From the NCBI GenBank assembly GCA_012960505.1, contig DUBC01000056.1, forward strand, positions 1 through 51,928: a stretch of DNA of 51,928 bases, written 5' to 3'. This DNA is from Verrucomicrobiales bacterium (lineage in GTDB: Bacteria; Verrucomicrobiota; Verrucomicrobiia; Verrucomicrobiales; DEV007). The position numbers and the translations under genes are program-made. The notes under the pieces are model-generated. The model worked only from the letters and a program-made list of their open reading frames with translations, ran no database searches and was not told the DNA's origin. This document shows positions 37,259-44,756 of the stretch, piece by piece. The stretch's first letter is position 1. Each line of letters opens with the position of its first letter.

Positions 37259-37906
37259 TCAGGAAACAGGATCCTCTTCCTCCTTGCGCAAAAGAACACC
37301 AAATCCCTGAGCCAAATGCAAAAGACCAAAGGTCAGCATCATTATAATGGCACCTGCACCGAGCGCATTAATTCCCAGAAGCGCAGAAATGGCAGGGCCG
37401 TATTTCATCCAAACCAAAAATATGATACATCCAGATATCAGAAATGCCCATCCTAATCGCCTCAATGAACGTGGCGCCGCTCCACTCATTGCTAAAATGG
37501 AAACGCCATAGCAAAGGACCCAGACCAAGGCACACAGTTCAATTTCCTGTTCGACCACTTCATAAGAAATAATCCCTCCAGCAATAGCGGCCGGAGCACA
37601 TGCAAAGCACGTATGCTTTAGTCCGGAAGATAAAAAATTAACACCTTCTTTCCTGGCGCGCCTGAATAATAGAAAACCATTAAAAGAATCACCAATGACG
37701 AAGGCAATTACCCAGGTCCAAAAGAACTCATATCCACTCACATAAGTCTCTTTCTGATCCTGAATAAAAAAATATACTCCAATTAGCATCGCCAGCGCTC
37801 CTCCAAAAATTGCTGCCGGTGCTGATAGGGCTCTATAGACGGTAGCTTTTTCCATCATTCCTCGGATCACCTTCAAATGCTCTAACGCATGGTCTGAATC
37901 TTTCAT
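37259..37906 (-). CDS. Polytopic membrane protein paired with the winged-helix regulator
   Basis: A 215-residue protein with about six hydrophobic segments (APAAIFGGALAMLIGVYFFI, FFWTWVIAFVIGDSFNGFLL, CAPAAIAGGIISYEV, LGWAFLISGCIIFLVW, AGAIIMMLTFGLLHLAQGFG). It has a short acidic C-terminus. Membrane proteins of this type often precede HTH_34-type regulators and may act as their sensor, but no function is known. The ATG at 37906 lies six bases from the operator at 37912-37932. Confidence 0.8.
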   Translation of the reverse strand: MKDSDHALEHLKVIRGMMEKATVYRALSAPAAIFGGALAMLIGVYFFIQDQKETYVSGYEFFWTWVIAFVIGDSFNGFLLFRRARKEGVNFLSSGLKHTCFACAPAAIAGGIISYEVVEQEIELCALVWVLCYGVSILAMSGAAPRSLRRLGWAFLISGCIIFLVWMKYGPAISALLGINALGAGAIIMMLTFGLLHLAQGFGVLLRKEEEDPVS

Positions 37907-37911
37907 TGGTT

Positions 37912-37932
37912 TAACTTTGTATCACAAAGTTA
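37912..37932 (-). promoter_or_regulatory. Palindromic operator upstream of the membrane-protein/regulator operon
   Basis: TAACTTTGT (37912-37920), spacer ATC, ACAAAGTTA (37924-37932): a perfect 9-bp inverted repeat with the same 17-bp core as the ispH site. A TATAAC that could be a -10 element overlaps its upstream edge on the minus strand. Position between promoter and start fits autorepression. Confidence 0.75.
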
Positions 37933-38188
37933 TAAAAGGAAAGTGATTTCTTCTCTTTTGGGCAGCTCTAATTATTTCGAAAGGGCTGAGATTATTGTTA
38001 ATTAATTAATCGTACTCACAATTCCAAATGCCTTGTTTTGAAGGGATTATAAACTTCTAGTGAAGGATTTGATAAGATTCTCAATTTTGCTCTGTTTTGT
38101 ATGTTATTTATTAAGATATTTAGTAAGATCAGGGCATTATCATTATTTTCGTAATTAAAAAGAATTGTCAGCAATTGACTCTTCCTTG

Positions 38189-40030
38189 ATGACCCGAGAC
38201 AACCCATTTGAGGATTCCATTTTTAACCCTGACTCGTTACTTCAGTCAGGTAAAAGCGTCTCACTTTACCCTACGGAACTTGGCTTAATTAAAGACCAAA
38301 TCCTTTCCGCCAAACAATCAACTAGCCAGAGAGGTAATATCCTAATGGTAAGTTCACCAAACGCAGGACAAGGAAAAACCCACCTCATCGCTGAGGCCCT
38401 AAAAAGCCACGCCACGATCTCGACACCAGTTCAAATTAATCTATCAGTCGAATCTCAATACAGTTATTCATTTATTCTTCAACAAATAATATTTTTTCTT
38501 TCAGATAGCCCCACTGAAAAGCCCCTCTCGCCATTAGCCTCAATTACTAGATCATTATTTGCTGACCTTATATGCAATCTCGTCACAAATGAAATTGTAC
38601 CGGTCGAAAACAAATCAACAGCCATTAACGGTTTGAAAAAGCATTATGATAAAATGTTCAATCTTAAAGACCACTCATCCCTCATCGCTGAATGGTTCAA
38701 GCAAAACATTACAGCACTCTTTCCTCATCTAGTCACTGCTCTCATCAAAAAGACAGGATTATCAAATAAATCCTGTGAATTTTGGATTGAGATTCTCTAT
38801 GGATGCGAACTTGATGGCCCAGAACTCATAAAAAAAGAAATTAATTCCCTAACTGATCATGATGCGAAAATCCGTATAGGAGAATTCAACACATTCATCA
38901 CTGAGGACCAGCCTCTTATCCTCGTCTTCGACCACCTTGATTTCTTATATAAAAATACTGATAAGAGCCTAAAAATAACACAACTACTAGCAGAGATTGC
39001 TCAACAAGCTGTGGTACCTTTGGTTATTCTGGCAATCAATGATGATCTGTGGGAGTCAACATTCACTGCCGCCATTCCTTCTGCCATCAAGGACAGAATA
39101 AACGAAAGAAATATCCGACTCAAAGGCATATCTGTCCATGCCGCTAAAGAGCTCATCAGGCACCGCATGGAATATGCGAATTTAGAACCCCATACCGCCA
39201 ATGATTTTATTGATAGGATAGATTTGGAGGGATTTTATCAATTAGCTCCAAAGAAAGATCTTCCCTCGCCTCGCCATATCCTACGAATGGCATCATCGGA
39301 ATGGTTAAAGAGCAGAACAGATAAAGTCTTATTGGACAAACCTTCCACCATCAAAAGACCCGAAGTTGCTCAACATTCACCGCCCTCGGAAACTTTACTG
39401 AGGATTCAAGAAATGATGCGGTCGGTCAATCAGAGAACCGAATCCAACGCCATTCAATCTGTAGAACCGATAGCCGATTCACCTTGGAAAGAACCTGATA
39501 AAAATGCCCCAATCTCGGTCAAGGATTTCGCGAATCAAAGAAATGAATTGTTTTCGAGCGGACAAAGCCTATTCGACACCGAAGCATTACGCTACACTCT
39601 GGAAATCGCGGGCAGAAGATCTCCCATTATTGAATATAGAGAATTTGATGTTCATGGAGAATCTTCGGCATCCTCCTGGCTCTCACCTGAAATGGAAATT
39701 ATTTTCGGATTTGAGCCAGCAGACCGGATCCCGTACTGGAGAGCCTTAGTTGATCAGGCAGAGAACAGCCCAATGGAAAGCTCCAAAGTCATTGCTTTCA
39801 AATCTCCTGAAGAAGAAAATTTTAAATTTGATGCATTGAACGGAAGCGCAAGAAAAAATCTCGACGTTCTTGAATTAGATCGCGGAGAATTAGCATCGAT
39901 CGCCGCAGGAAAATCCATCATAAATGCTTCAAGTTCTGAAGAAGAAACATTTTCTGAAATCGCACCGGAACTTGAATTTCTATGGCGACGCATTACACGC
40001 CCCGTCAGGAACGTTTCCTCAGAAAATTAG
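38189..40030 (+). CDS. AAA-type P-loop ATPase (Orc1/STAND-like) with unrecognised C-terminal domain
   Basis: About 613 residues from ATG 38189; a TTG at 38165 would add eight. Walker A is SSPNAGQGKTHL (Lys63, Thr64) and Walker B LILVFDHLD (about 243-251). A sensor/arginine-like region (IKDRINERNIRL) and a winged-helix-like segment (GISVHAAKELIRHRMEYANL) follow. Residues about 455-613 are a separate domain (DTEALRYTLEIAGRRSPIIE, YREFDVHGESSASSWLSPEM, SSKVIAFKSPEEENF), perhaps a nuclease-like or target-binding fold; I cannot assign it. No partner gene that would reveal a role is adjacent. Its stop overlaps the convergent yqgE-like gene by four bases. Confidence 0.75.
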   Translation: MTRDNPFEDSIFNPDSLLQSGKSVSLYPTELGLIKDQILSAKQSTSQRGNILMVSSPNAGQGKTHLIAEALKSHATISTPVQINLSVESQYSYSFILQQIIFFLSDSPTEKPLSPLASITRSLFADLICNLVTNEIVPVENKSTAINGLKKHYDKMFNLKDHSSLIAEWFKQNITALFPHLVTALIKKTGLSNKSCEFWIEILYGCELDGPELIKKEINSLTDHDAKIRIGEFNTFITEDQPLILVFDHLDFLYKNTDKSLKITQLLAEIAQQAVVPLVILAINDDLWESTFTAAIPSAIKDRINERNIRLKGISVHAAKELIRHRMEYANLEPHTANDFIDRIDLEGFYQLAPKKDLPSPRHILRMASSEWLKSRTDKVLLDKPSTIKRPEVAQHSPPSETLLRIQEMMRSVNQRTESNAIQSVEPIADSPWKEPDKNAPISVKDFANQRNELFSSGQSLFDTEALRYTLEIAGRRSPIIEYREFDVHGESSASSWLSPEMEIIFGFEPADRIPYWRALVDQAENSPMESSKVIAFKSPEEENFKFDALNGSARKNLDVLELDRGELASIAAGKSIINASSSEEETFSEIAPELEFLWRRITRPVRNVSSEN

Positions 40031-40584
40031 TTAAGCTCTGGCTTCTCCGGAAAAGAGGATAACATTTTATAATAAGGCCCCATCGTAGAAAGAAGCTCTT
40101 TCCACAAACTTTCATCAGCATCTAAGCTGGCCGCAATCGGAACCGGCTTCCTAGTTATCCAAGAGCGTTGCTGAAGCTCATACTCAAGCTGTCCTTCGGA
40201 CCAGCCAGAATATCCAACGAATGCTCTAATAAAAAAACCTTCCCGTAACCTATGTAACGCTTCCTCAGATGATAAATGAGTATCAAAACCAAGCTCCTCA
40301 TCTTGCGCGTCCCAATTAATAGAAGCAAAGGTCAACTGATCAGAACTGACAGGACCGCCTAGAAAAACAGGCAAGTCACCAAGCTCTCGCATCGCATCTA
40401 TCTCGATTAGGTCTGAGACTTTTTTCCCCATTGGCTTATTGAGGATGAACCCAGCTGCCCCGTCATCATGATTATGGTTCGTAAGCAAAAGAACACTACG
40501 CTCGAATCCAGGATCCGTTAATGAGGGATCCGCAAGAATCAATGATCCTTTTAAACATATTTGTTCAGGTTCTTTAAAGCTCAC
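40027..40584 (-). CDS. YqgE/AlgH family protein
   Basis: A 185-residue protein of the UPF0301/DUF179 family. The pattern is LKGSLILADPSLTDPGFERS, VLLLTNHNHDDGAAGFILNK, DLPVFLGGPVSSDQLTFA, RAFVGYSGWSEGQLEYELQQ (the GYxGWxxGQL hallmark). Biochemical function is not established in the family. Length is normal. A pair of TTGATGAATAAT direct repeats lies upstream (40617-40650). Confidence 0.92.
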   Translation of the reverse strand: MSFKEPEQICLKGSLILADPSLTDPGFERSVLLLTNHNHDDGAAGFILNKPMGKKVSDLIEIDAMRELGDLPVFLGGPVSSDQLTFASINWDAQDEELGFDTHLSSEEALHRLREGFFIRAFVGYSGWSEGQLEYELQQRSWITRKPVPIAASLDADESLWKELLSTMGPYYKMLSSFPEKPELN

Positions 40585-40700
40585 TTCTATTTGTCTTTGA
40601 TTACCAAATCTGAATTTGATGAATAATTCAAATCGAAACTTGATGAATAATGTCTCATTTTAGACTGTGAGGAGTCCTAATATAAGGTAATCATTGAATC

Positions 40701-41741
40701 ATGCTTGAACTGACCGCATTACTTGAGTCCGGAAATAATCTGAACCAGGGCCAAATTACTATCGCAGCTGAGGCATTACTAAAGGAAAATGATGAAACAG
40801 CCACTAAGACTAAATTTCTCAAGGCTCTCTCAGCGAAGGGAGAAACACCGGCTGAAATCGCCGCTTTCGTTGAAACTTTTCTGAAGCATGCAGTTGATCC
40901 AGGTTTTCGACCAGAAGACTGTAACGGTCCTACGATTGATGTTTGTGGGACCGGGGGAGACAAGCTAGATCTTTTTAATATTTCCACATCGTCCGTCTTT
41001 GTATTGGCAGGAGGCGGATTAACCGTATTAAAACATGGAAACCGAGGAATCACTTCTAAGAGCGGAGGAGCAGACGTACTAGAAGAACTTGGAGTTCCAA
41101 TTAATCTTCCTGTTCCTGCGCTGCGTGAATGTGTTCTTGAAAACGGCGCAGGATTTTTGTTTGCCCCCCTCTATCATCCCGCCTTCAAAGCAGTAGTCCC
41201 TGTACGTAAAGCTCTGGCTGAAGAAGGAATAAGAACCGTGTTCAATCTGATCGGGCCTCTCCTGAACCCGGTTCGCCCAGATTATCAGTTAGTCGGAGTA
41301 TTTGATTCGGCCTTCACTTCTCCTTTTGCTGAGATCTTAGGCCGGTTAGGTAGAAAAAAAGCCTGGGCAGTCCACGGAAAGGGACAAGAAGGAGAAGGAC
41401 TCGATGAATTATCTCTTTCCGGAAAAACTAAAGTTTCAGAATGGAACGGGGCTGGCGTCAACGAATCAGAAATCACACCTGAAGACCTTGGCCTTGAGTC
41501 TTGTGCTATTTCTGAACTTAAGGGAGGAGATCCAAAAGAAAACGCTTCGATACTAATATCAATTCTGGACGGGACGGACTGCGGCCCAAAGCGTGACATT
41601 GTTGCTCTTAATGCAGCGGCAGGATTCGTTATTTGCGGATCAGTCTCCGATATGGCTGATGGTTTTGAATTGGCCCTTGAAGTCATTAAAGACGGGAGAG
41701 CGCTGGCAAAACTCAACGCATTAAGAAACTTCAGCGTTTAA
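40701..41741 (+). CDS. trpD: Anthranilate phosphoribosyltransferase
   Basis: A 346-residue enzyme of tryptophan synthesis that joins anthranilate and PRPP. PRPP-binding CGTGGDKLDLFNIST, the anthranilate-site KHGNRGITSKSGGADVLEEL, APLYHPAFKAV and FNLIGPLLNPVRP are all intact, as is the late VHGKGQEGEGLDE. The gene stands alone without other trp genes. It lies about 115 bases from the divergent yqgE-like gene. Confidence 0.96.
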   Translation: MLELTALLESGNNLNQGQITIAAEALLKENDETATKTKFLKALSAKGETPAEIAAFVETFLKHAVDPGFRPEDCNGPTIDVCGTGGDKLDLFNISTSSVFVLAGGGLTVLKHGNRGITSKSGGADVLEELGVPINLPVPALRECVLENGAGFLFAPLYHPAFKAVVPVRKALAEEGIRTVFNLIGPLLNPVRPDYQLVGVFDSAFTSPFAEILGRLGRKKAWAVHGKGQEGEGLDELSLSGKTKVSEWNGAGVNESEITPEDLGLESCAISELKGGDPKENASILISILDGTDCGPKRDIVALNAAAGFVICGSVSDMADGFELALEVIKDGRALAKLNALRNFSV

Positions 41742-41773
41742 GAGGCACGAGTTGATGCCAATCCTCCTACTCC

Positions 41774-42688
41774 TTAGCCTTTCCATTGACCGGGACGCCT
41801 CTTCTTCGGAATCTCACGCTTCGGAGGTCGGTCATTTAAGAATTCACTCTCTGTCGGGACTTTCTCCTTAACAGATGGACTTGGCAGAGCATTCTTGCCT
41901 CGGCAGTTCTCGCAATACTCCTCTCCGCTATCTGCGACCCTGAAAATAAGATCATTATCATCATTTTCAGTCTTGCCGCAACTCGCGCATAGATGCAACG
42001 ACTCATTTTCTGAAACCTTCGCAGCATCAAATTTATTTCGCCTAACTGTAACTTGAGCTCTCATCTGCAATGACCTTTTCATTCCCGGCACAAAGACGAC
42101 AATGAAATTACCAAGAGAAATGATAATCGATAGCCCTAGTAACGGGCTATTAATCGCATCCACAACCAGTATGCCTCCTGAAAAAAGAGCAATCCAAAAT
42201 AACTTCACTGGTATGATACCAAAAAGCCTTACCGTGTAATGCGGATTATACACTGCACAAGCAAATAGAATGGACTCAATTAGAAGAAAACTCCTCATAA
42301 AGACTAGCGATTCTGGTGGAATAGGAATTAAAAATTCCGCGACCACCATACAAACGACCCCACTCAATAAATAGAGGGTCAACTTGAAAGTCCCCCATAT
42401 ACTTTCCAGCATATTGCCGAGAAAAATAGAAAATAATACCGCGAACAACATGAAGATAATACCGTTCGATCCAGGTGCTACCGGAGGCATTATCACAAAA
42501 CTGACTAACCTCCACACTTCTCCATTCAAAATTGACTCTTTGTGCAGAAGAATCTTAAAAAGTAGTGCCTCATCACCACGGACTGAGCAAAGGAGCCATA
42601 CCAATGCCTGCAGGCCCATGATAATCTTCACGATCCCGGGAACCGCGATCCAACCAAATCTACGCTCTAAACGATCAACTAAAGGCAT
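41774..42688 (-). CDS. Rhomboid-like membrane protein without catalytic motif, with C-terminal zinc ribbon
   Basis: A 304-residue protein with about six transmembrane segments. The layout follows rhomboids: helix 1 (IIMGLQALVWLLCSV), the L1-type EVWRLVSFVI, helix 2 (MLFAVLFSIFLGNMLESIWG), helix 3 (LYLLSGVVCMVVAEFLI). Where active rhomboids carry GxSG the sequence reads RSFLLIESILFACAVYNPHY, so it appears inactive. After the membrane domain comes a two-knuckle zinc ribbon (LCASCGKT ... YCENCRG) and a basic Pro/Lys-rich tail, both probably cytoplasmic. Perhaps a substrate-binding pseudoprotease. Confidence 0.7.
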   Translation of the reverse strand: MPLVDRLERRFGWIAVPGIVKIIMGLQALVWLLCSVRGDEALLFKILLHKESILNGEVWRLVSFVIMPPVAPGSNGIIFMLFAVLFSIFLGNMLESIWGTFKLTLYLLSGVVCMVVAEFLIPIPPESLVFMRSFLLIESILFACAVYNPHYTVRLFGIIPVKLFWIALFSGGILVVDAINSPLLGLSIIISLGNFIVVFVPGMKRSLQMRAQVTVRRNKFDAAKVSENESLHLCASCGKTENDDNDLIFRVADSGEEYCENCRGKNALPSPSVKEKVPTESEFLNDRPPKREIPKKRRPGQWKG

Positions 42689-42782
42689 TATAGTGAGTTA
42701 AAGACCTTCGACGGTATTTCATAAATAAGCAAGACCTTGAAACCCTTCTTTCCTTATTAAAATAATATTAATCAGCACTCTA

Positions 42783-44732
42783 TTATTTTCGCTTTTCTCT
42801 TATCAAAATTAATAAGGATTCGATCTCATTAATTAAAGATATCAAGCTCCGATCATGGGCCATTCGGAGAGCCTTTTCCGCCAACGTTTTGGATTTTATG
42901 TATTCACCAGATTCAAAGTGTGCAGCCGCTAAGATCCTTATAAAATCAGGGTTCTGACTCGCTCCAGGAGAACCCATTAGAAACTCAGCAAGCCTGAGTG
43001 CTTCCTTTCCATTTCTCAACTCTTCCTCTTCATCGGTTGATCTTATCAGAGCAAGGCCACGAAGAGCAGGGATAGTTTTTGAATTCACTTTAAGCGCTTT
43101 GGTAAATGCTTCGGCTGCCGGCAAGGATTGCCCAAGAGCATAATACACATCACCCAACAAGGTTAAAGCATTCGGATCAGCAGGAAGTTTCTGAACTATT
43201 CCGAGAGCCTCTTCGATCGCAGCTTTATTATTTCCGGCCAGAGCAAGGGCATAGATCTTTCTCATAAGCATACTCTTTGAACTAGGATTAAGATGCGATG
43301 CCGCTTTGAATTGAGTAAGCGAATCTTTAAATTTTTTCTCTTCTGCGAGAATTTCACCTAGAAAGAAATGAATTTCCGATAATTGCGAGGACTTTCGAGA
43401 ACCTGGATCACTTCCAGGTATGATCTTGTGAGAAGAAATAAAATCCTTAAGATAATCTCTGGCATCATCAACATAACCAGATCTACGATATACTGATGCC
43501 ACTGAAATTGGATCCTTCTTAAATTCCTTACCAACCCAAATCCCCCTGAAAGGTGCAGATTCACGCAGAGCCACTTGTGGTCCAAGGCCCATCTTTGACT
43601 GATCTTGGAGTACCAAATCCACATCCACAAGCCCCTTATAAATCACAGTCATCCAGGAATCTTTATCAATCAGAAAACTTGTTGGGACCGGGAGGTCTCG
43701 GTGTTGGTAAATCGTTTCCAGAATTAATGCGTTCAATACGCTAACAATACGCTCATCAGCGAACCCAGCCCTTCCAACATAACCTGAATCTTTCACAATG
43801 GACTTGATCCGCTCGGGTTGAAAATCTTGACTACCAGATAGTCCATCCACTGAAAGTACCAAAACTTTCATTCCTGCCTGACTAAAACGTTTATTGGCAG
43901 CACCAAATTCCCCGAGCTCCAAGATACAAGGAGCACACCATGAAGCCCATAAATTGATTAGGACCGGCCCATCACTCGTTAAATCATCAATGGAAATAAT
44001 TTTTCCATTCATGTCCTTATATTTTAATTTCTCAGGTAATTTTAAAGGCTGCGAAAGCCTTATCCTGGCAGTCTCAACCGGGTCAGGCATGACTTGTGTG
44101 GCGGGCGTTAACGCACTCTTAATGCCTATCAATGCAACAGGCAGTGCATCCGTTACTCCTTGCCTGATAATGAATTTTCCACCCGCAGATATACCGACAA
44201 ATGACTCAGTTTGACCAGAGGGCCACCGCACCTTCACTGAATTAATCTCACCTGAATTACCTAGGCCAAAGTGAAGCCACTTGCTTGATTGACTCAAGAA
44301 ACTGTCCCCAGCATAAAGAGTACGAAAGAGGGTTCGGGATCCTACCTTCATTTCAACCTTAGCACCCACAGGATCGGTCGGACAATTCTTTTCAGGATCA
44401 CCATAAAGCCGTAATGTTACCCACCGATTACCCGTCTTAAGGTCATTCCTTAACAATCGAAGACGAGGAGCCGTTCGATTCGTAACACAATAGTCAGGGT
44501 CACCGTCATCATCTAAATCCGTAATAGCAAGGCCACGGCCATCATCAAGGAAATCTAGACCAAGCGAATAAGAAAGTTCAGTGAACTTACCATTACTTAG
44601 GTTGTAAAACGCAGAGTTACGTTCGTTACCACTGAAAGAATTTCCTGACCGAATGCGTTCAGCGAGTTGAGAGAAAGAATTCAAGTACGAGCTGTCAGGA
44701 ACACTTGTTTGAGATAGGGGTGATTTCGACAC
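42783..44732 (-). CDS. C-terminal part of FG-GAP/ASPIC-UnbV/thioredoxin/TPR protein (same frame as 44754-46559, after TGA)
   Basis: A 649-residue part if counted from the GTG at 44732. The order is: last FG-GAP blade (ITDLDDDGDPDYCV), ASPIC/UnbV domain (GAKVEMKVGSRTLFRTLYAG, VRWPSGQTESF), thioredoxin-like domain with active site WASWCAPC (TlpA/ResA type), then TPR repeats to the end. It has no signal peptide, although these domains are exported in relatives. The propeller needs strands encoded before the TGA at 44754. The frame is continuous with the upstream gene, so translation probably crosses the TGA. A separate start at GTG 44732 is less likely. Confidence 0.8.
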   Translation of the reverse strand: MSKSPLSQTSVPDSSYLNSFSQLAERIRSGNSFSGNERNSAFYNLSNGKFTELSYSLGLDFLDDGRGLAITDLDDDGDPDYCVTNRTAPRLRLLRNDLKTGNRWVTLRLYGDPEKNCPTDPVGAKVEMKVGSRTLFRTLYAGDSFLSQSSKWLHFGLGNSGEINSVKVRWPSGQTESFVGISAGGKFIIRQGVTDALPVALIGIKSALTPATQVMPDPVETARIRLSQPLKLPEKLKYKDMNGKIISIDDLTSDGPVLINLWASWCAPCILELGEFGAANKRFSQAGMKVLVLSVDGLSGSQDFQPERIKSIVKDSGYVGRAGFADERIVSVLNALILETIYQHRDLPVPTSFLIDKDSWMTVIYKGLVDVDLVLQDQSKMGLGPQVALRESAPFRGIWVGKEFKKDPISVASVYRRSGYVDDARDYLKDFISSHKIIPGSDPGSRKSSQLSEIHFFLGEILAEEKKFKDSLTQFKAASHLNPSSKSMLMRKIYALALAGNNKAAIEEALGIVQKLPADPNALTLLGDVYYALGQSLPAAEAFTKALKVNSKTIPALRGLALIRSTDEEEELRNGKEALRLAEFLMGSPGASQNPDFIRILAAAHFESGEYIKSKTLAEKALRMAHDRSLISLINEIESLLILIREKRK

Positions 44733-44756
44733 GACCTGTCGCCAGTAAAAGCTTCA
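44727..44756 (-). other. In-frame TGA with bSECIS-like hairpin: candidate selenocysteine codon
   Basis: The minus strand reads GGA GAT TTG TGA AGC TTT, so the two halves share one frame with a single TGA (44756-44754). The hairpin starts 13 nt after the TGA: CGACA (44741-44737), loop GGTCG (44736-44732), TGTCG (44731-44727). The loop GG lies 18-19 nt after the TGA, close to E. coli fdhF (19-20). The flanking peptide is DSGDL-stop-SFYWRQVVSKSP, a conserved-looking stretch. A chance stop mutation cannot be excluded from one sequence. Confidence 0.6.
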
